Shown piece by piece: positions 36,491-46,787 of a stretch of 64,000 nt of DNA. The notes beneath the pieces are model-generated. The model was not told the DNA's origin. It was given only the letters and a program-made list of their open reading frames with translations, and searched no databases. A program made the translations under genes and the position numbers. Numbering within the stretch: position 1 is the stretch's first letter; each line of letters begins with the position of its first letter. Source of the stretch: a bacterium (GTDB lineage Bacteria; Verrucomicrobiota; Verrucomicrobiia; Verrucomicrobiales; Akkermansiaceae); the NCBI GenBank assembly GCA_018222765.1, contig JAAEZT010000004.1:124001-188000 (forward strand), in the 5' to 3' direction.

Positions 36491-38710
36491 TCAGAGTAAC
36501 TCTACTTGAAACTGGCAGGTGACTTCCCGGCCGGTGTCGGGGTTGACCAGAGTGATGGTGTGCTCACCGGGGGTGAGTTGGGCGACTCCGTTTTGGATGT
36601 TGAGGGTGTCGCTGAGCCAGTGGCCGTCGGTGAGGTTCGCTTTCAGATTAAGCTCGGGGAAATTGCCGGGGAGTTCGGGGTCGAGGTAGTAGGTGGCATT
36701 GGGGAGAGGGGTCAGGATTTGCAGGGATTCCTGCAAGGGTGGTTTGGAGTCGGCGAGAGCGAAGGCGTGGCGTTTAGTATTGTCTTCCGACATAAACCAC
36801 TCGGCGTATTCCAGCGAGAGGAGGGCTTTGTTTTCCTTGGTGAAGTCGGTGGGAGAGATGGGGAGGGGAAGGTGATTCTTGAAGCAGAGTTCGCGTCGTT
36901 GGAAGGGCGTGTTTTGTGAAGGTGAAATGAGGAAGCGGTGGCCGGTTCGTTCGTCGATGGAGATGCGAGCAAGGGTGGCGGGTTGTTTTGGAAAGGTGGG
37001 GTGTTGCTCTTCGTGGAGGGCGAGCATGGTGCGGTGGAAGATGGGGCCGGCACCACTGACTCCTGAGATTCCGGCCATGGGTGAATTGTCGAAATTTCCG
37101 ACCCACACGCCGACGGTGAATTCGCCGGTGAAGCCGAGGCACCAGTTATCACGGAAGTCGGAGGAAGTGCCGGTTTTGACGGCGCAGGGGAAGGGGAGGC
37201 GGAGACTGGAATGAATGCCGAAGGCGGCGGAGCGGGCGGAATTGTCGGCGAGAATGTCGGTGATGAGATAGGAGGCGTCGCTGGTGAAGGGATAGGAACT
37301 CGTGGGCTCTTGATCGGGGAGAAAAGTCGTGGGGAGGTGTTCGCCGAGACGGGCCAGGGTGGCGTAGGCGTTGGTAAGTTCGAGAAGATTGACTTCGGCA
37401 TTTCCGATGGTGAGGCCGAGTCCGTATTCGGTGGGTTGACGGTGGAGGGTGGTCAAGTCGAGTTCGGTGAGGAGACGATGCAAAGGTTCCGGGCCACCGA
37501 CTTGATTGAGCATGCGCATTGCCGAGACGTTGAGTGAACTGGCAAGGGCGTGGCGGATGGAGACGGGGCCGTGATGGCGGCGGTCGAAGTTTTTGGGCGC
37601 GTCGAGCCCTTCCTCGGTTTGGTAATCGGTGGGGATGTCGGCGATGATCGTTCCGGGGAAGAGCGATTGGTTCTGAAAGGCTAGAAGGTAGGTGAAGGGT
37701 TTGAGTGTGGACCCTGCCGAGCGGGGAGCGAGTGCGCCGTTGATTTGTCCGCCATTGGGGCTGGCGAAGTCGGACGAACCGTGAAAGGCGAGGATTTCAC
37801 CGGTAGGGTTGTGGAGGACGACGAGTGCGCCGTGCTGGACATTTTGCTCACGAAGTCGGGCGAGCTCGTCGGTCAGGATAGTGTGGGTTTCGCGTTGCAG
37901 GCCGGCGTCGATGCTTAGGCGGGTCGCCTCGTCGTAGTCGCGCGCGAGGTGTGGGATGGGATTGGAAATACTTTGGTCGGCGAGCAGAATGGGCTCTGCC
38001 TTGGCGCGCGAGATGACGTTATCGTCGTAGTGAAACTCGGACTGCAGGCGATTAAGAATCCAGTTTCGTCGGATCAATGCACCCCGGGGATTGCGGTGGG
38101 GATTGAGACGGGAGGGAGCCTGGGGCAGTCCGGCGAGGAGGGCTGATTCGGCGAGCGAGAGATCGGCGAGGGGCTTTCCAAAGAAGTGACGTGCGGCAGC
38201 GGAGCACCCTTGTTGGTGGGAGCCGTAGTCGAGTCGGTTGAGGTAGGCGGTGAGAATCTCCTCCTTACGCCATTGTGATTCCAGGCGGCGGGCGGCGAGG
38301 ACTTCGCTAACTTTTTTCTGCCAGTTTCGTTCAGCTGCCGGGGTGGAGATTTTGATCAACTGCTGCGTGATGGTCGAAGCTCCCGAAGTGATTCGGTTAT
38401 GTTTTGAATTGTCGCGGAGGGCACGGAGCGTGGCGGCGTAGTCGATGCCGGGGTGTTCGAAGAAGCGTTTGTCTTCGGCGGCGAGAGTGGCTTTGACGAG
38501 ATGCTCCGGGATCTCATCGAGAGCAGCCGGATGATGGCGAAAATAGTCGTCACGGGGGAAGTGCGTGAGCTCCTGTCCATTCCGGTCCCGCAACACCGCA
38601 TGCGGTGCCGGGGGCTCCTGCAGGGCCTCGGGGAGAGGCGCGAGCAGAGGCACCAGTGGCAGCAAGAGTGACCAAGGTGCCAGCCGGGAAATGGAGGGAG
38701 GGGCGATCAT
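36491..38710 (-). CDS. pbpC: Penicillin-binding protein 1C
   Basis: 739 residues. The GT51 transglycosylase domain has EDKRFFEHPGIDYAA and GASTITQQLIK; the transpeptidase domain has the active-site Ser in STLKPF (SxxK), SLN in SSLNVSAM and KTG in AVKTGTSSDFRDNW. The extra C-terminal domain (residues about 640-739) is the PBP1C type. It acts in the periplasm on peptidoglycan. Its ATG overlaps the stop of the upstream alpha-2-macroglobulin gene as ATGA, a pairing known in many bacteria and thought to couple damage sensing to wall repair. Confidence 0.95.
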   Translation of the reverse strand: MIAPPSISRLAPWSLLLPLVPLLAPLPEALQEPPAPHAVLRDRNGQELTHFPRDDYFRHHPAALDEIPEHLVKATLAAEDKRFFEHPGIDYAATLRALRDNSKHNRITSGASTITQQLIKISTPAAERNWQKKVSEVLAARRLESQWRKEEILTAYLNRLDYGSHQQGCSAAARHFFGKPLADLSLAESALLAGLPQAPSRLNPHRNPRGALIRRNWILNRLQSEFHYDDNVISRAKAEPILLADQSISNPIPHLARDYDEATRLSIDAGLQRETHTILTDELARLREQNVQHGALVVLHNPTGEILAFHGSSDFASPNGGQINGALAPRSAGSTLKPFTYLLAFQNQSLFPGTIIADIPTDYQTEEGLDAPKNFDRRHHGPVSIRHALASSLNVSAMRMLNQVGGPEPLHRLLTELDLTTLHRQPTEYGLGLTIGNAEVNLLELTNAYATLARLGEHLPTTFLPDQEPTSSYPFTSDASYLITDILADNSARSAAFGIHSSLRLPFPCAVKTGTSSDFRDNWCLGFTGEFTVGVWVGNFDNSPMAGISGVSGAGPIFHRTMLALHEEQHPTFPKQPATLARISIDERTGHRFLISPSQNTPFQRRELCFKNHLPLPISPTDFTKENKALLSLEYAEWFMSEDNTKRHAFALADSKPPLQESLQILTPLPNATYYLDPELPGNFPELNLKANLTDGHWLSDTLNIQNGVAQLTPGEHTITLVNPDTGREVTCQFQVELL

Positions 38711-41700
38711 TGCACGGTCAATATTTTCGAGGCGCTGAGGGCGTAGTTTTCGGGATCATACATTTCCTCGACCTTGGTGGGTGGGGCGTAGACCTCTCCT
38801 TCGTGAGTGACGCGGGCGTGGTAGCTCATCTCGAAATTCTGCGAGGCTTGGATGTAATCGACGAAGAAAAGAACGCGGTCGGTGCGGACTTCGGTATTCG
38901 AAATACGCCAGTTGTGCTGTTCCTTTGTGCGTCCCGAGGTTTGGCTGTCGAAGAGCGTGTTGATGGCCTGGAAGGATGAAGGGAGTGGATCGTCGATAGC
39001 GAGGTAGCGAAGCGAGCGATCAGGAAGAGCGGCGGTGAGGGTGACTTTCACTAGGTCGCCGACCTTGGGTTGTCCCAGCGGTTCGGTGGTGCCATTGGAA
39101 AGAACGCGTTCGTAGACCCGGGTGAGCGAGACGCCATTTTTCGAGATCGGTTGAACTGGTGTGATCTTGGGTTTGGCGGCCAGCGCGCTGTGGACATAGA
39201 GTCGCGAGCTGGAAGAAGCGAGGAGCTTGAGGCCATTGTGGAGGTCGAAGCGAACGGAGTGCGAGGCTTGATCACGGGGAATGGTGATTTGCTGTTCGCC
39301 GTCCGCAGTCTCCATAGTGAGGATAATGTCGGTGGGGTTCATTTCATTTGCCTCGGCGTAGGCACCCATGGCGAGGAGCGTCCAGGCATTGCACCAAGTG
39401 GTGCGCCAATGTCCGCGGGAGGAGCGGGTGCGGAGGAGCTTCGAGAGTGAGATCTCGCATTCATCGGCCTTGGGCGAAATGTGGGACCAAGCGAGGAGGC
39501 TGGCGGCATCACTCGTGCCGTAGCGCATCCAGTAACCAGTCTTTTCGGGTTCCGGTTGAGGAGCGTTCAGGATGGCGAGAGCGCCTTGCTGACCCGACTC
39601 GTGAACTGCGAGGGCGAGGAAGGCGCGGGCCGTGCCGGAGAGCTTGTCAATTTGTTCGAGAAGCTTGGCTTGATAGGCGGGTTCGGCTTTGCCAAGGCGT
39701 GCCAGAACGTAGAGCGCGCGGGCGTGCACGTCGAGGTCGTAGGATGTCTTGGCCTTGGAGAGATTCCGAAGCTGGTTGGAGAGATAGACTGCGAGGCGAT
39801 CGAGGCTGGAAGAGGGAACCTGTGCTCCGGCTTCCTGGCAGAGGAGGATTCCAAGTCCTCCGTAGGAGCTGGCCCAAGGGTTGGGCCGGAGGGATCCGGG
39901 CCAGTAGGAAAGTCCACCGTCGGCGGTTTGCATCGAGAGCAAGCGGTCCGCTCCGGCCTGAATATTTTTTTCAATTGAAGCCATCGAACGAGCCCGAAAT
40001 TTAGGCGCGATGGGGCGAAGTTTTTTGGCGGCGACCCAAGGGATGGTTGATGAGGTGGTCTGCTCGAGACACCCGTAAGGATAGCGAAGGAGGTAGTCGA
40101 TGGCACCACCTGCTTCGAGGAGACGGGAGCGCGAGAACTCGAGGTCGAGGTGTCCCTTGCCGTTGAGTAGGTTTCTGGAAAAGTCCTTGAGAAGGTTGTT
40201 TCGTTTGTTGGGGTCGTTGAAGGTAACGAATTGCATCTCTCGAAGAAGTGGTATGGGGTAGCGCACTTCGAAACTGGATTCGACGGAGTCGGAGAATTCG
40301 CGTTTGAGTCCGGCGTTTAATTCCGATTGATCAAGCGAGACCGGTTCGGCGTGCCAGATCCATTTGGTGGTTCCGGTGTTGTGGAAATGAACATCGAATT
40401 CCACCGAGCCCTGGCCATTGGCGGGGAGATGGACGGCGGCAATGAGCTTCTCTTGCTGGTTCTCGGAATTGACCGCTCCGCTTCCGGTGAGGGAATCGAG
40501 ATGCAGGGTGACCTGCCAGGTACCCGCCATGTCGGTGGTGTTTTGAAGGAGTGCCTTCGGCTTGATCCGGTCGCCCTGGTGAGCAAAGAGAGGAGGGGAA
40601 GGCTCAAGCATGAGGGGTTTGTTGACGACGGCCTCTCCGGTGCCGACGCCGAAGCGCGAACTGTCCGAGTGGGCGACGGCGATGAGGCGATAGCGTGTCA
40701 GGGTGTCGGGCGCGGGGAATTTTGCTTCGAAGCTTCCGTCCGGTGTTGTGGTGAGGGTGGGGAACCAGGCTGCGCAGGGATCAAAGTTGCGACGGAGATC
40801 GTCGAACATGGGAGCCCTCATGCCTGCGACACTGTCGCCACCTCCTACGATGAATCCTTTGTTGGCGTGGAAGCGTTCGCCGGGAGCTTCAGGGATAAAG
40901 TTGACGAGCGATGTGCCGTTCTCGGTGCGTAGAGGACGCGGCGCGTGGAAGTAGGGAATGGGGTTGGGGTTCTCGTATCCCATGACAGCGAGGGTTCCCT
41001 CGTCCTCAGCGTAGAAAGTGACCTCGGCATTGGTGACGGGGCGACCCTGATGGTCGGTGACTTTTCCGGAAACCAGGATTGTTTCGCCGGGCCGCGTCTC
41101 TGGTTCGGCGGTGGCGAGATCAACCTTGAGACGATCTTTGGTGGGGTCGATGGTGAGTTCGCAATACCCCAGACGCAGCTGTGGTTCGGGATGCTTTCTT
41201 TTTGAATCCGTCGCGCCCTTAATAATGAGGACGGAGACGAAAGTGTTGGGTGCGTCTTCCTCGGTGACGGGGATTTCAATGATTGGGTTGTCGGCTTTGA
41301 GGGCGGTCTGGAAGTGTCGGAGCACGCCCTTGCGCTCGATGGTGATGAGGGCTTCTCCCTCGATGGGAGAGAGGACCAAAATGCGGGCAGTGTCGCCGGC
41401 CTGGTAGCGTTGTTGCTCGGGAACAAGTTTAATGCGCATGCCGGATTCGTAGGCCCACGGGTATTCATTCGTTCCATAGACGTGATGGGTCGCAATGGTT
41501 TGCACGGCGCGACCGGATGCGTCTTGGGCCGTGATGGAGAAGAAGTGTCGGCCGGCATCTTTTGGCGTGAATGGAATGTTGAGCTTTCCTCCGGTGACGA
41601 GATGATCGGTTTGGGAGACCGGGAGGATTTCCGTTTCGTTTTTGACGACGATGCGACCATTGGCTGCTTTCGATTTAGTCTGTTTATTGAACTCGCGGGT

Positions 41701-44406
41701 GATGGTGACTTGGACGGGAGTGTTTGCAGTAAAGGGCTCGCCTTTTGGAGTGACCGTGACGAGTTCGAAGGGAACGACCTTGTTGACGCGTGCCAGCTGG
41801 TCCTGACGGGAAAGTCCGAGGTAGAAATCGGAGGAATGAACAGTGAGGGTGTCGCGCGAGGTGAGGGTTTGACTGTTCGCATCGGTGACTTCCGTGGTGA
41901 CGGTGACGCGGCGAGGGCTGGGGAACTTGATTTCGGGGAGTTTGAAGTTGAGCGAGAGCTTCCCGCCTTCGTCGAGACGGGCTTCACCATCTTCATCGTG
42001 GCTGCCGGATCGGGAAGAGCTGCTGTCGTCATTGTAGCCGAAGTAGTGACTCCAGTAATAGGAATCGTAGCGGCGGTGGTCGCCGAAGTAGAAGTCGCGA
42101 TACTTGGCAGGGTAGAAGCCGGTGGGGCTGGCCGAGAGATACCAATCGACTTTGCCCTCGGCGACGGCGGTGCCCTGGAAGTATTTGGCCTCGAGTTCGA
42201 AGGCGATCTCACGGATTTCGGTTTCCTCAAGACCGGCGGTGAGTTCAAAAGCATTGCGCTTGAATTCCTGAACTTGGAAGGCGTGGACGAAGCGGGCGGA
42301 TTGTTTGGCCTGGTTGCCGGCCCACCAGTTTTCCATTCCCCGGGCGGCTTCGAGTTCCTCGGGCCAGCTCAAGATGGCGGAATAACGCCCCACCGTGGTG
42401 TTGGGGAGTTTGTAGGTGAAGTCGAATGAACCCACGGGTGACAGTTTGACCTTGGCATTGTGAACCTCGCGGCCGGCGGGGTCGGTGAGGACGAGGGTGG
42501 GTGAGAGCTTGGTGGGTTGGGTCAGCTTGTCGTTCTGGAGGATGCGAACGAGGCCCTTGAGTCGCATCGTCTCGCCGGGACGGTAGAGTTGGCGGTCGGT
42601 GAAGAGGAGTGTCTTGCGCTGCTTCTCGGGAAGGTCGCGCCAAGCGTAATTGACGGGGAAGCGCCACATCGAAACGGTGGGAAGATCGCCATCGTAAGGA
42701 AGAATGAGGGTGTCATTACCGTTGGTGGCACGGAGGTGGCGGTGTGCCGGCTTGCGGGGAAGCGTGGCGAGGCCATTGACACCGACGGCGCTTTGATGGA
42801 GAGGGCGGGCATCTTCACCGAAGAGGGAAAGCTGCACGCCGGGAAGGGCTTTGCCGGTCTGGCAGGAATAGGCGTAGAGAAAGGCGGAGTCGCCGGTCAA
42901 CTTCCAGGCTAGGCCGATATCGGTGAGTTGGACGAGCGCTTGAGCAACTTTTTGGGAGGACTTGGTGAGATCCGGGTGGTCGGCAGGATCTCCGGTGACA
43001 GAGAGGAAGAAGGCTCCGGTCTTTTGGTTGGCGGGGAGAAACTGATCCCACTTGATTTGGTGAGTGTAAGTCGTGTCGAGGGGTGCGTTGACAGGAATAA
43101 CTTCATCAAAGACGGTAGTGCCGGTGATGAGCTCGAACGGGAGGTCGTTTCGGTTTCTTATGCGGTCGTTGTTCGGCCCATCTCCGGTGTAGCGGCGGTA
43201 TCCCTGGGAGACGCGGACGAGTTCCTTGGGAGTGAGTTTTTTGATGCGGAGGTGGAGTGACTTGTTGTTGGTGGAAGTCATCTCGTAGGTGCGGGTTCCG
43301 TTCGCGAGTTGCGCTTCGTCGTGGCTGGGGAGGGAGAGGCTGGGTGTGACGCGGGTGAATTTGAGGTTTTTCTTAATGGCGGTCTGCAAAGGAAGTCCCT
43401 CGGAGCTGGTGAGAGATTGATTGATGTGGATGGTGTAGACGTCCTGTTTTTTAAAGTCTCCGCGGAGGTAGAGCTTTTGTTTTCGGTAATCCGTCGTGGC
43501 TTTGAGATTTGCGACGGCGGGTTCGAAGGTGATAAACTGCAGGCAATGCTCCGGACTGAGGTGGGAGGGGAGTTTTTGGTTGAAGTAGATGCGGACCTGG
43601 CGGTCGGCGTCGGGAATGGAGACGGTGCTCACGGAGGTGGCGATGAAGGGAACGATGTTACCGACACTGTAGGCGTTCTCCTTATCAAGGCTGGCGGTCT
43701 TTGTTTTATTGGGAACGCCTTGGATGCGTTTCAGAGACCAGCTTGAGCCGACGGGAAGAGGCGTCATGGGTTCGACGACGATAGCGTGAGGGATGACGGT
43801 GTGACTTGGTTGACTTTTGGGGCGGTCTTTTTTTAGAAATCGTTCCTGCCATGATTGGGTGTAATAATAGCTGCTTCCGAAATCGCCCCACCGGGCCTGT
43901 CGGGTTCGGGCGGCGACGATCAGGGCGCCTTGCTCTTTGGTTTCGGGCCGGACGAAGTGGAAGAAGGGGGCCGCGGCGAGAGGATCAATGTCGTCGTTGA
44001 AGAAAAGGACGTAGCCTCCCGAGCGCAGTGTTCCTCGCTTGCGGGTTCGCTGGACGCTCAATCCCTCGGTTGCGAGATCATCGAAAGTAGTTTGTTCGAC
44101 CTTGCTGCCGTCCTTGGCAGTGAGCTCGGAGGCGGTGGAGATTTTGTAACTCACGCCGATAGTCGGGGGTTCCTGTGGAACGAGACGGGCGATATTTGGA
44201 GCGCGCCAGAGGATCTTGGTCTTCCAGATCGGCTTGATGTTGAGGAGGTCGTTGGCTTGTTCTTTTCCGAGACGGTCTTCCGTGACCATTGGTTTGTCGA
44301 AAATGATCTCGATGGTGGATTGCGGATTGATGGGGCGGGTGCTGGAACTCAGTCGAGGGGCTGCGTGGAGGCAGTGCAGGGAGAGGAGGAGGAGAAGAGC
44401 TTTCAT
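38707..44406 (-). CDS. Alpha-2-macroglobulin family protein
   Basis: 1,899 residues from the ATG at 44406, with a signal peptide (KALLLLLSLHCLHAAP). Bacterial A2M proteins trap or bind proteases in the periplasm. The thioester motif is present as CLEQ with Cys1446 in YPYGCLEQTTSS; the bait and macroglobulin domains and the C-terminal complement-like regions are visible but not mapped in detail. No lipobox is seen, so the protein is probably soluble rather than anchored. A Ser/Asp-rich patch (SSSSRSGSHDEDGEARLDEGG) lies near residue 800. Translation is coupled to pbpC downstream. Confidence 0.94.
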   Translation of the reverse strand: MKALLLLLSLHCLHAAPRLSSSTRPINPQSTIEIIFDKPMVTEDRLGKEQANDLLNIKPIWKTKILWRAPNIARLVPQEPPTIGVSYKISTASELTAKDGSKVEQTTFDDLATEGLSVQRTRKRGTLRSGGYVLFFNDDIDPLAAAPFFHFVRPETKEQGALIVAARTRQARWGDFGSSYYYTQSWQERFLKKDRPKSQPSHTVIPHAIVVEPMTPLPVGSSWSLKRIQGVPNKTKTASLDKENAYSVGNIVPFIATSVSTVSIPDADRQVRIYFNQKLPSHLSPEHCLQFITFEPAVANLKATTDYRKQKLYLRGDFKKQDVYTIHINQSLTSSEGLPLQTAIKKNLKFTRVTPSLSLPSHDEAQLANGTRTYEMTSTNNKSLHLRIKKLTPKELVRVSQGYRRYTGDGPNNDRIRNRNDLPFELITGTTVFDEVIPVNAPLDTTYTHQIKWDQFLPANQKTGAFFLSVTGDPADHPDLTKSSQKVAQALVQLTDIGLAWKLTGDSAFLYAYSCQTGKALPGVQLSLFGEDARPLHQSAVGVNGLATLPRKPAHRHLRATNGNDTLILPYDGDLPTVSMWRFPVNYAWRDLPEKQRKTLLFTDRQLYRPGETMRLKGLVRILQNDKLTQPTKLSPTLVLTDPAGREVHNAKVKLSPVGSFDFTYKLPNTTVGRYSAILSWPEELEAARGMENWWAGNQAKQSARFVHAFQVQEFKRNAFELTAGLEETEIREIAFELEAKYFQGTAVAEGKVDWYLSASPTGFYPAKYRDFYFGDHRRYDSYYWSHYFGYNDDSSSSRSGSHDEDGEARLDEGGKLSLNFKLPEIKFPSPRRVTVTTEVTDANSQTLTSRDTLTVHSSDFYLGLSRQDQLARVNKVVPFELVTVTPKGEPFTANTPVQVTITREFNKQTKSKAANGRIVVKNETEILPVSQTDHLVTGGKLNIPFTPKDAGRHFFSITAQDASGRAVQTIATHHVYGTNEYPWAYESGMRIKLVPEQQRYQAGDTARILVLSPIEGEALITIERKGVLRHFQTALKADNPIIEIPVTEEDAPNTFVSVLIIKGATDSKRKHPEPQLRLGYCELTIDPTKDRLKVDLATAEPETRPGETILVSGKVTDHQGRPVTNAEVTFYAEDEGTLAVMGYENPNPIPYFHAPRPLRTENGTSLVNFIPEAPGERFHANKGFIVGGGDSVAGMRAPMFDDLRRNFDPCAAWFPTLTTTPDGSFEAKFPAPDTLTRYRLIAVAHSDSSRFGVGTGEAVVNKPLMLEPSPPLFAHQGDRIKPKALLQNTTDMAGTWQVTLHLDSLTGSGAVNSENQQEKLIAAVHLPANGQGSVEFDVHFHNTGTTKWIWHAEPVSLDQSELNAGLKREFSDSVESSFEVRYPIPLLREMQFVTFNDPNKRNNLLKDFSRNLLNGKGHLDLEFSRSRLLEAGGAIDYLLRYPYGCLEQTTSSTIPWVAAKKLRPIAPKFRARSMASIEKNIQAGADRLLSMQTADGGLSYWPGSLRPNPWASSYGGLGILLCQEAGAQVPSSSLDRLAVYLSNQLRNLSKAKTSYDLDVHARALYVLARLGKAEPAYQAKLLEQIDKLSGTARAFLALAVHESGQQGALAILNAPQPEPEKTGYWMRYGTSDAASLLAWSHISPKADECEISLSKLLRTRSSRGHWRTTWCNAWTLLAMGAYAEANEMNPTDIILTMETADGEQQITIPRDQASHSVRFDLHNGLKLLASSSSRLYVHSALAAKPKITPVQPISKNGVSLTRVYERVLSNGTTEPLGQPKVGDLVKVTLTAALPDRSLRYLAIDDPLPSSFQAINTLFDSQTSGRTKEQHNWRISNTEVRTDRVLFFVDYIQASQNFEMSYHARVTHEGEVYAPPTKVEEMYDPENYALSASKILTVQ

Positions 44407-44515
44407 GGTTGTCAGGTTTAACGTCACAGATACCAAACGATTCACAAAAAAGTATCAAGAAAGGCCCTCTTTGACAGGACTCATACAAAAGGCAGGTAAG
44501 TTGAGCGCTATTGCC

Positions 44516-45376
44516 ATGATCAAAGCTCTCACCCTAGTCCTTTGTCTCAGCGCTCCGCTTCTTGCGGAAAAGTACAAACTCGGTCCGGACTCGATGGTTC
44601 AGGAAGGTGTGCCGAAGGGAAAAGTGACGCGGCATGAATGGCGGAGTGAAGTTTTTAAAGGGACACTGCGGCAGTATTACCTCTATGTGCCGGCCCAGTA
44701 TGACGGGACCAAAGAGGCCAACGTTCTCGTTTTTCAAGATGGTCACGCCTATGTCGGTCCAAAGGGGCAAATCCGGGCCTCAACCGTGATGGATAATCTC
44801 ATCGCAAAGGGAGAGATTCCGCTGACGGTGGGCATTTTTTTGAACCCCGGATTGTTCACTGACAAGATCGAGGGGGTTCAGGGATGGAAGATGAAAAAGG
44901 GGAGCAATCGCAGCGTCGAGTATGACAGTCTGAATGGCGACTACGCCGAGTTTCTCGAAAAAGAGATTCTTCCCGAAGTGGGAAAGACGGTGAAACTGAC
45001 CCAGGATCCCGGGAAGCGCGCGATTTGTGGCATGAGCTCGGGCGGGATTTGCGCCTTCACGGTGGCGTGGGAGCGGCCGGATCTCTTTCGCAAGGTGATT
45101 AGTCACATCGGAAGTTTTACCAACATCCGGGGCGGGCATGTCTATCCGGCCCTGATTCGGAGGAGCGACAAGCGTCCGATCCGGGTCTTTTTACAGGACG
45201 GCGACCAGGATTTGAACAATCAGCACGGGAATTGGTGGCTTTCGAACCTCCAGATGGAAAAGGCGCTCAAGTTTCGCGACTACGATTATAAGTTCGTTCC
45301 CGGAAAAGGAGGGCACAATGGCGAGCACGGAGGGGCAATTTTTCCTGATACCTTACGCTGGATTTGGAGAGAATAG
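44516..45376 (+). CDS. Secreted esterase (alpha/beta-hydrolase, Esterase D-like)
   Basis: 286 residues from the ATG at 44516, with a signal peptide (KALTLVLCLSAPLLAEK). The alpha/beta-hydrolase serine is in ICGMSSGGICAF; a His is in KGGHNGEHGG and an Asp in LQDGDQDLNNQ. The family includes Fes- and FrsA-like enzymes that act on esters such as ferric enterobactin or acetyl and feruloyl sugar esters. It is divergent from the alpha-2-macroglobulin gene. A carbohydrate-ester target is plausible given the sulfatases nearby, but this is inference. Confidence 0.86.
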   Translation: MIKALTLVLCLSAPLLAEKYKLGPDSMVQEGVPKGKVTRHEWRSEVFKGTLRQYYLYVPAQYDGTKEANVLVFQDGHAYVGPKGQIRASTVMDNLIAKGEIPLTVGIFLNPGLFTDKIEGVQGWKMKKGSNRSVEYDSLNGDYAEFLEKEILPEVGKTVKLTQDPGKRAICGMSSGGICAFTVAWERPDLFRKVISHIGSFTNIRGGHVYPALIRRSDKRPIRVFLQDGDQDLNNQHGNWWLSNLQMEKALKFRDYDYKFVPGKGGHNGEHGGAIFPDTLRWIWRE

Positions 45377-45485
45377 TCGAAAGCTGTGCTTTTGACGCCA
45401 GTAGCGGGGGTTCAATACCAAAAGTAAAACTTTCGGTTACCCTGCTCTTGCCCGAAGGCTCGTGCCGCGCTAGACGGTGTCCGTC

Positions 45486-46715
45486 ATGGCTCGTATCAAC
45501 GAAAACTTCCAGAAGCTTAAGGCCGGCTACCTCTTCCCTGAGATCGCCCGTCGTGTGAACGCATACACCGATGCAGAACCTGAATTGGCCAAGCGCCTGA
45601 TCCGTTGCGGAATCGGCGACGTTACCGAGCCCGTTCCTGTCGCCGCCCGCGAGGCCATGAAGAAGGCGGTCGATGAACTAGGCAATCGCGGAACGTTCCG
45701 TGGTTATGGTCCCGAGCAAGGGTATCCTTTTCTTCGTGAATCAATCGCTGACAATGCCTACGCCGGTCTCGATATCGATGCCGATGACATTTACGTCTCG
45801 GACGGCTCGAAGTGTGACTCAGGCAACATTCTCGATATCTTCGGAGAAGGGAACAAGATCGCCGTGACCGACCCGGTTTATCCCGTCTACGTCGATACTA
45901 ATGTCATGGCCGGAAATACCGGTGAGGCGAACGAAGCAGGGGAGTATGAAGGTCTCGTTTATCTCAAGTGCACCGCTGAAAACGGGTTCGTTCCCGCCAT
46001 CCCCGAGGAGAAGGTCGACTTGATCTATCTTTGCTACCCCAACAACCCAACCGGGACGACTGCGACTCGCGAGCAGCTCGAAGCCTGGGTGGCATACGCT
46101 CTCGAGAACGATGCCGTGATTCTTTACGATGCCGCCTACGAGGCCTTCGTGCAGGATGAGTCGGTTCCTCGTTCGATTTATGAAATCGAAGGAGCCAAGA
46201 ACTGCGCGATTGAGTTTCGCTCCTTCTCTAAGAACGGTGGATTCACCGGTGTGCGTTGTGCCTATACCGTAATTCCCGAAACGGTCACCGGTGCAACTGC
46301 TTCCGGAGAGCGGGTCCCTCTCAAGCAACTCTGGGGACGTCGTCATTCGACCAAGTTTAACGGAGCATCCTATCCCGTGCAGCGCGGAGCCGAGGCCATT
46401 TACTCCGAGGCTGGAAAAGCCGAAGTCGCTGAATTAGTGAAGCACTACATGACCAACGCCAAGCTTCTCAAAGAAGCCTGTGAAGGACTCGGCCTGAAAG
46501 TATGGGGCGGCGAAAACGCTCCCTACGTCTGGGTCGGTTGTCCCGAGGGTGTCGATAGCTGGGGCATGTTCCAGAAGATGCTCGAAAGTGCACAAGTCGT
46601 AGTCACTCCCGGTGCTGGATTCGGCGCAGCGGGCGAAGGATTCTTCCGGATTTCAGCCTTCAACTCGCGTGAAAACGTCGAGGAAGTCTGCCGTCGACTT
46701 GTGGAGATGGTTTAA
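45486..46715 (+). CDS. dapL: LL-diaminopimelate aminotransferase
   Basis: 409 residues from the ATG at 45486. DapL converts tetrahydrodipicolinate directly to LL-diaminopimelate for lysine and peptidoglycan. The typical start ([20 protein letters not shown]), the [13 protein letters not shown] stretch, the [13 protein letters not shown] loop and PLP Lys249 in [11 protein letters not shown] are present. DapL is characteristic of Chlamydiae and Verrucomicrobia, among others. It ends with a strong terminator 19 bases after the stop. Confidence 0.97.
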   Translation: MARINENFQKLKAGYLFPEIARRVNAYTDAEPELAKRLIRCGIGDVTEPVPVAAREAMKKAVDELGNRGTFRGYGPEQGYPFLRESIADNAYAGLDIDADDIYVSDGSKCDSGNILDIFGEGNKIAVTDPVYPVYVDTNVMAGNTGEANEAGEYEGLVYLKCTAENGFVPAIPEEKVDLIYLCYPNNPTGTTATREQLEAWVAYALENDAVILYDAAYEAFVQDESVPRSIYEIEGAKNCAIEFRSFSKNGGFTGVRCAYTVIPETVTGATASGERVPLKQLWGRRHSTKFNGASYPVQRGAEAIYSEAGKAEVAELVKHYMTNAKLLKEACEGLGLKVWGGENAPYVWVGCPEGVDSWGMFQKMLESAQVVVTPGAGFGAAGEGFFRISAFNSRENVEEVCRRLVEMV

Positions 46716-46733
46716 GCGGCTACTTACTTTTTC

Positions 46734-46767
46734 AGCCCGTCGGGATTCGTTCCGGCGGGCTTTTTTT
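46734..46767 (+). terminator. Rho-independent terminator after dapL
   Basis: Bases 46734-46745 pair with 46750-46761 (twelve pairs including two G-T pairs) around a TTCG tetraloop, followed by seven T residues. It ends dapL and separates it from the convergent PQQ-repeat gene. Confidence 0.9.
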
Positions 46768-46787
46768 GAGTAAAAGCTATTCGACTG

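Noticed and set aside
38707-44445. Upstream start for the alpha-2-macroglobulin at 44445
   Set aside because: The ATG at 44406 gives a clean signal peptide; the extra 13 residues spoil it.
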